From Acidobacteriota bacterium (GTDB lineage: Bacteria > Acidobacteriota > Terriglobia > Terriglobales > Acidobacteriaceae), in assembly GCA_021799405.1 (NCBI GenBank), contig JAJZAL010000230.1, positions 1 to 8,333 of the forward strand: 8,333 bases of DNA, written 5' to 3'. Positions 6,618-8,333 of the stretch are shown piece after piece. The position numbers and the translations under genes are program-made. The notes below the pieces were generated by a model that did no database searches, was not told the origin of the DNA, and saw only the letters and a list, made by a program, of their open reading frames with translations. Position 1 is the first letter of the stretch. The number at the start of each line of letters is the position of its first letter.

Positions 6618-7997
6618 TCAGGACAATAAATTGTATTCGCGCAGCTTTCGGTAAAGATTTCGCTCGCTGATACCGAGGATTTTCGCGGCATTGCCGCGAT
6701 GGCCTTTGCAGCTTTCGAGCGCAGACCGAATGTGCATGCGCTCGACCTCCTGGAGCGTCAGCGGCGAGGCTTCGGCCGCCTGTGCGGCTGCTGTGGTGAA
6801 AGCGGCTGGCTGGGCGGCCGGCTTCAAGTTGCGCAGCGCCGGCGGCAGATGCTCCGGCAAGACGGTCGATCCCTCGCACAGCACCAGCGCGGCTTCAACC
6901 ACATGCAGAAGCTCGCGCACATTGCCCGGCCAAGTATGATGCCGCAGAAGCTCCAGCGCCTCTTCGCTGATCTGCTTGTTTGAGCCGAACCGCTCGTTGA
7001 GCATCACGGCGAATTGTTGCGCCAGCAAGTCAATGTCACTTCCCCGAGCACGTAATGGAGGAATCTCCACGGTGATCGTGCTCATGCGATAAAACAAGTC
7101 TTCGCGGAAGAGTCCTTTCCGCACCATGGCAGGAATATCGCGATTGGTTGCGGCAAGTACACGCACGTCCACATGAATCTCTTTGGTGCCGCCCATGTGC
7201 CGGAAGGTTGAGGTGTCAAGCACGCGCAGCAGCGTGGTTTGCGTCGATGGGCTAATCTCGCCGATCTCATCGAGAAAAATGGTGCCGCCATCAGCTACTT
7301 CAAACAAGCCGGGCTTGGCGCGTTCGGCTCCGGTGAATGCGCCGCGTTCATGACCGAACAGTTCGCTTTGGAGCAGGTTCTCCTGCAATGCCGCGCATTC
7401 CACCACGACGAAAGGCCGGGCGGATCGTGGGCTGCGTGCATGAATCAGCTTGGCCACGCGCTCCTTGCCCGCGCCGGTTTCGCCCAGGATGAGGACGGTT
7501 GCATCGCTGGGAGCCACGCGGTTGATAACGCTGAGCAGGCGGCGAAACTCCGGGCTGTCACCGATGAAAGAACTGCCGAGATCGGGAGGCGTCAGTCCGC
7601 GTTCGAGCAGCGTTGCGCGCTGCCGCAACGTGCGGCGCTCCAGCGCTCTTTGAATGCGAATATCGAGTTCGTCGAGAGGGCACGGCTTTACAACGTAATC
7701 GAATGCCCCGATGCGGATTGATTCGATCGCGGTATCAATGGAGCCGTGGCCGGTGAGCATGATGACTTCAGCGGCAGGTGCATTGGCGTGAATGGCCCGC
7801 AGCGCCTCAAGACCGCCGATGCCGGGCAGGCGGAGGTCGAGCAAAACGACTTCAGGTTCGACAACGGCTACACGCTGCACCGCTTCCTCGCCGGAACCGA
7901 CTGCGATGACGTCATAGCCCAGGCGGCTGAGCTCGCCCGCCATCACATGCCGGAAGGCCGCATCGTCGTCGGCCATGAGAATGGACGCCGGCCTCAT
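6618..7997 (-). CDS. NtrC-family sigma54-dependent response regulator
   Basis: This 459-residue protein has the three standard domains. The receiver (about 1-120) has the acidic DDD at 10-12, phosphoacceptor D54 in LLDLRLPG, T82 and K104. The AAA+ sigma54 activator core (about 143-375) has Walker A GETGAGKE (172-179), the GAFTGA loop that contacts sigma54 (219-224), Walker B IFLDE (240-244), and FREDLFYRM with likely arginine fingers R298 and R304. A C-terminal Fis-type helix-turn-helix ([20 protein letters not shown]) binds enhancer DNA. All key residues are present, so it should remodel sigma54-RNA polymerase after phosphorylation. Its ATG overlaps the kinase stop codon by ATGA, implying translational coupling and a cognate pair. 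Lying just upstream of the two Tat enzymes on the same strand, it may regulate them, but no sigma54 promoter was recognised in the gaps. The target is unknown. Confidence 0.95.
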   Translation of the reverse strand: MRPASILMADDDAAFRHVMAGELSRLGYDVIAVGSGEEAVQRVAVVEPEVVLLDLRLPGIGGLEALRAIHANAPAAEVIMLTGHGSIDTAIESIRIGAFDYVVKPCPLDELDIRIQRALERRTLRQRATLLERGLTPPDLGSSFIGDSPEFRRLLSVINRVAPSDATVLILGETGAGKERVAKLIHARSPRSARPFVVVECAALQENLLQSELFGHERGAFTGAERAKPGLFEVADGGTIFLDEIGEISPSTQTTLLRVLDTSTFRHMGGTKEIHVDVRVLAATNRDIPAMVRKGLFREDLFYRMSTITVEIPPLRARGSDIDLLAQQFAVMLNERFGSNKQISEEALELLRHHTWPGNVRELLHVVEAALVLCEGSTVLPEHLPPALRNLKPAAQPAAFTTAAAQAAEASPLTLQEVERMHIRSALESCKGHRGNAAKILGISERNLYRKLREYNLLS

Positions 7998-8333
7998 TGC
8001 AGGACCTCCAAGTCAGCGGCGGCGCGGATGGCCGGCAGCACCACTTCGAAGATTGAACCCTTGCCCGGAGTGCTCTCCACCAAAATATCTCCTCCCCAAC
8101 TTCTGACTGCATTCAAAGACAGAAAGAGCCCAAGGCCCGTGCCGCCCTTGCGCATGCTGAAAAACGGCTCAAAGATTTTCTTCAGGTTTTCGGGGGCGAT
8201 GCCACAGCCCTCGTCACTGACGCGAACGCGAATATCAGTTCCGTTCCGTGCATCTATCACGACCTTGTTGCCCGGCCGTGAGGCTTGAACGGCATTGAGC
8301 AGGAGATTGATCAGCAGATCCTGCAACTCCGCT
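7994..8333 (-). CDS. Sensor histidine kinase, C-terminal ATPase domain (partial)
   Basis: The last 112 residues of a histidine kinase are visible; the gene runs off the right edge, so sensor and phosphoacceptor-His regions are not in view. The ATP-binding domain shows the N box ([12 protein letters not shown]), G1 box (DEGCGI), F box (IFEPFF) and G2 box ([10 protein letters not shown]). The compact C-terminus with [12 protein letters not shown] is typical of NtrB/AtoS-like kinases that partner NtrC-type regulators. Its TGA (7994-7996) overlaps the ATG of the regulator gene, so the two are almost surely one transcript and a cognate pair. What signal it senses cannot be told from this part. Confidence 0.92.
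   Translation of the reverse strand, partial: AELQDLLINLLLNAVQASRPGNKVVIDARNGTDIRVRVSDEGCGIAPENLKKIFEPFFSMRKGGTGLGLFLSLNAVRSWGGDILVESTPGKGSIFEVVLPAIRAAADLEVLQ

Noticed and set aside
1..8333. CRISPR array, tRNA or rRNA genes, defence or phage system
   Set aside because: No regularly spaced repeats, cloverleaf-like sequence or recognisable proteins of such systems were seen on either strand.

Overview
The window reads as a bacterial chromosome segment of fairly high GC, with one half filled by insertion-sequence debris and the other by a same-strand (minus) gene block. Two adjacent Tat-signal enzymes of sugar-acid type, next to a sigma54-type two-component system and old IS elements, resemble what is common in Acidobacteriota of the Solibacter/Bryobacter type. 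That taxonomic guess is an inference from gene content, not from a marker gene.

Left half (1-3851). A truncated C-terminal piece of an MscS-family mechanosensitive channel (3-155) ends in a TAG that lies inside a CTAG target site. A complete IS5-family element (156-1050) sits there, flanked by CTAG on both sides, with 15-bp inverted repeats (14/15 matching) and a transposase that needs a -1 frameshift to give about 270 residues. Next is a dead IS481-family transposase on the minus strand (1091-2056), broken by at least three stop codons and three indels. It is followed by an apparently intact IS1380-family transposase (2186-3535) with its 3' tail. Three unrelated IS families are thus stacked in about 3.6 kb.

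Right half (3852-8333), all on the minus strand, given in transcription order from the right edge: the C-terminal ATP-binding domain of a sensor histidine kinase (cut by the window edge), overlapping by ATGA with an NtrC-family sigma54-dependent response regulator (6618-7997); then an enolase-superfamily protein of the RspA/ManD mannonate dehydratase type with a Tat leader (5133-6476); then a UxuA-like mannonate dehydratase TIM-barrel protein with a Tat leader (3852-4994). Gaps of 141 and 138 bp separate the regulator from the first enzyme and the first enzyme from the second.

How the genes may work together: ManD and UxuA are unrelated folds known to catalyse the same dehydration of D-mannonate to 2-keto-3-deoxygluconate. 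Here one homologue of each is adjacent, and both carry twin-arginine leaders, which suggests periplasmic processing of hexonate-type or related acid sugars. The kinase/NtrC pair upstream could control them, but no convincing sigma54 promoter was found by eye. No CRISPR array, tRNA, rRNA or recognised defence system was seen.
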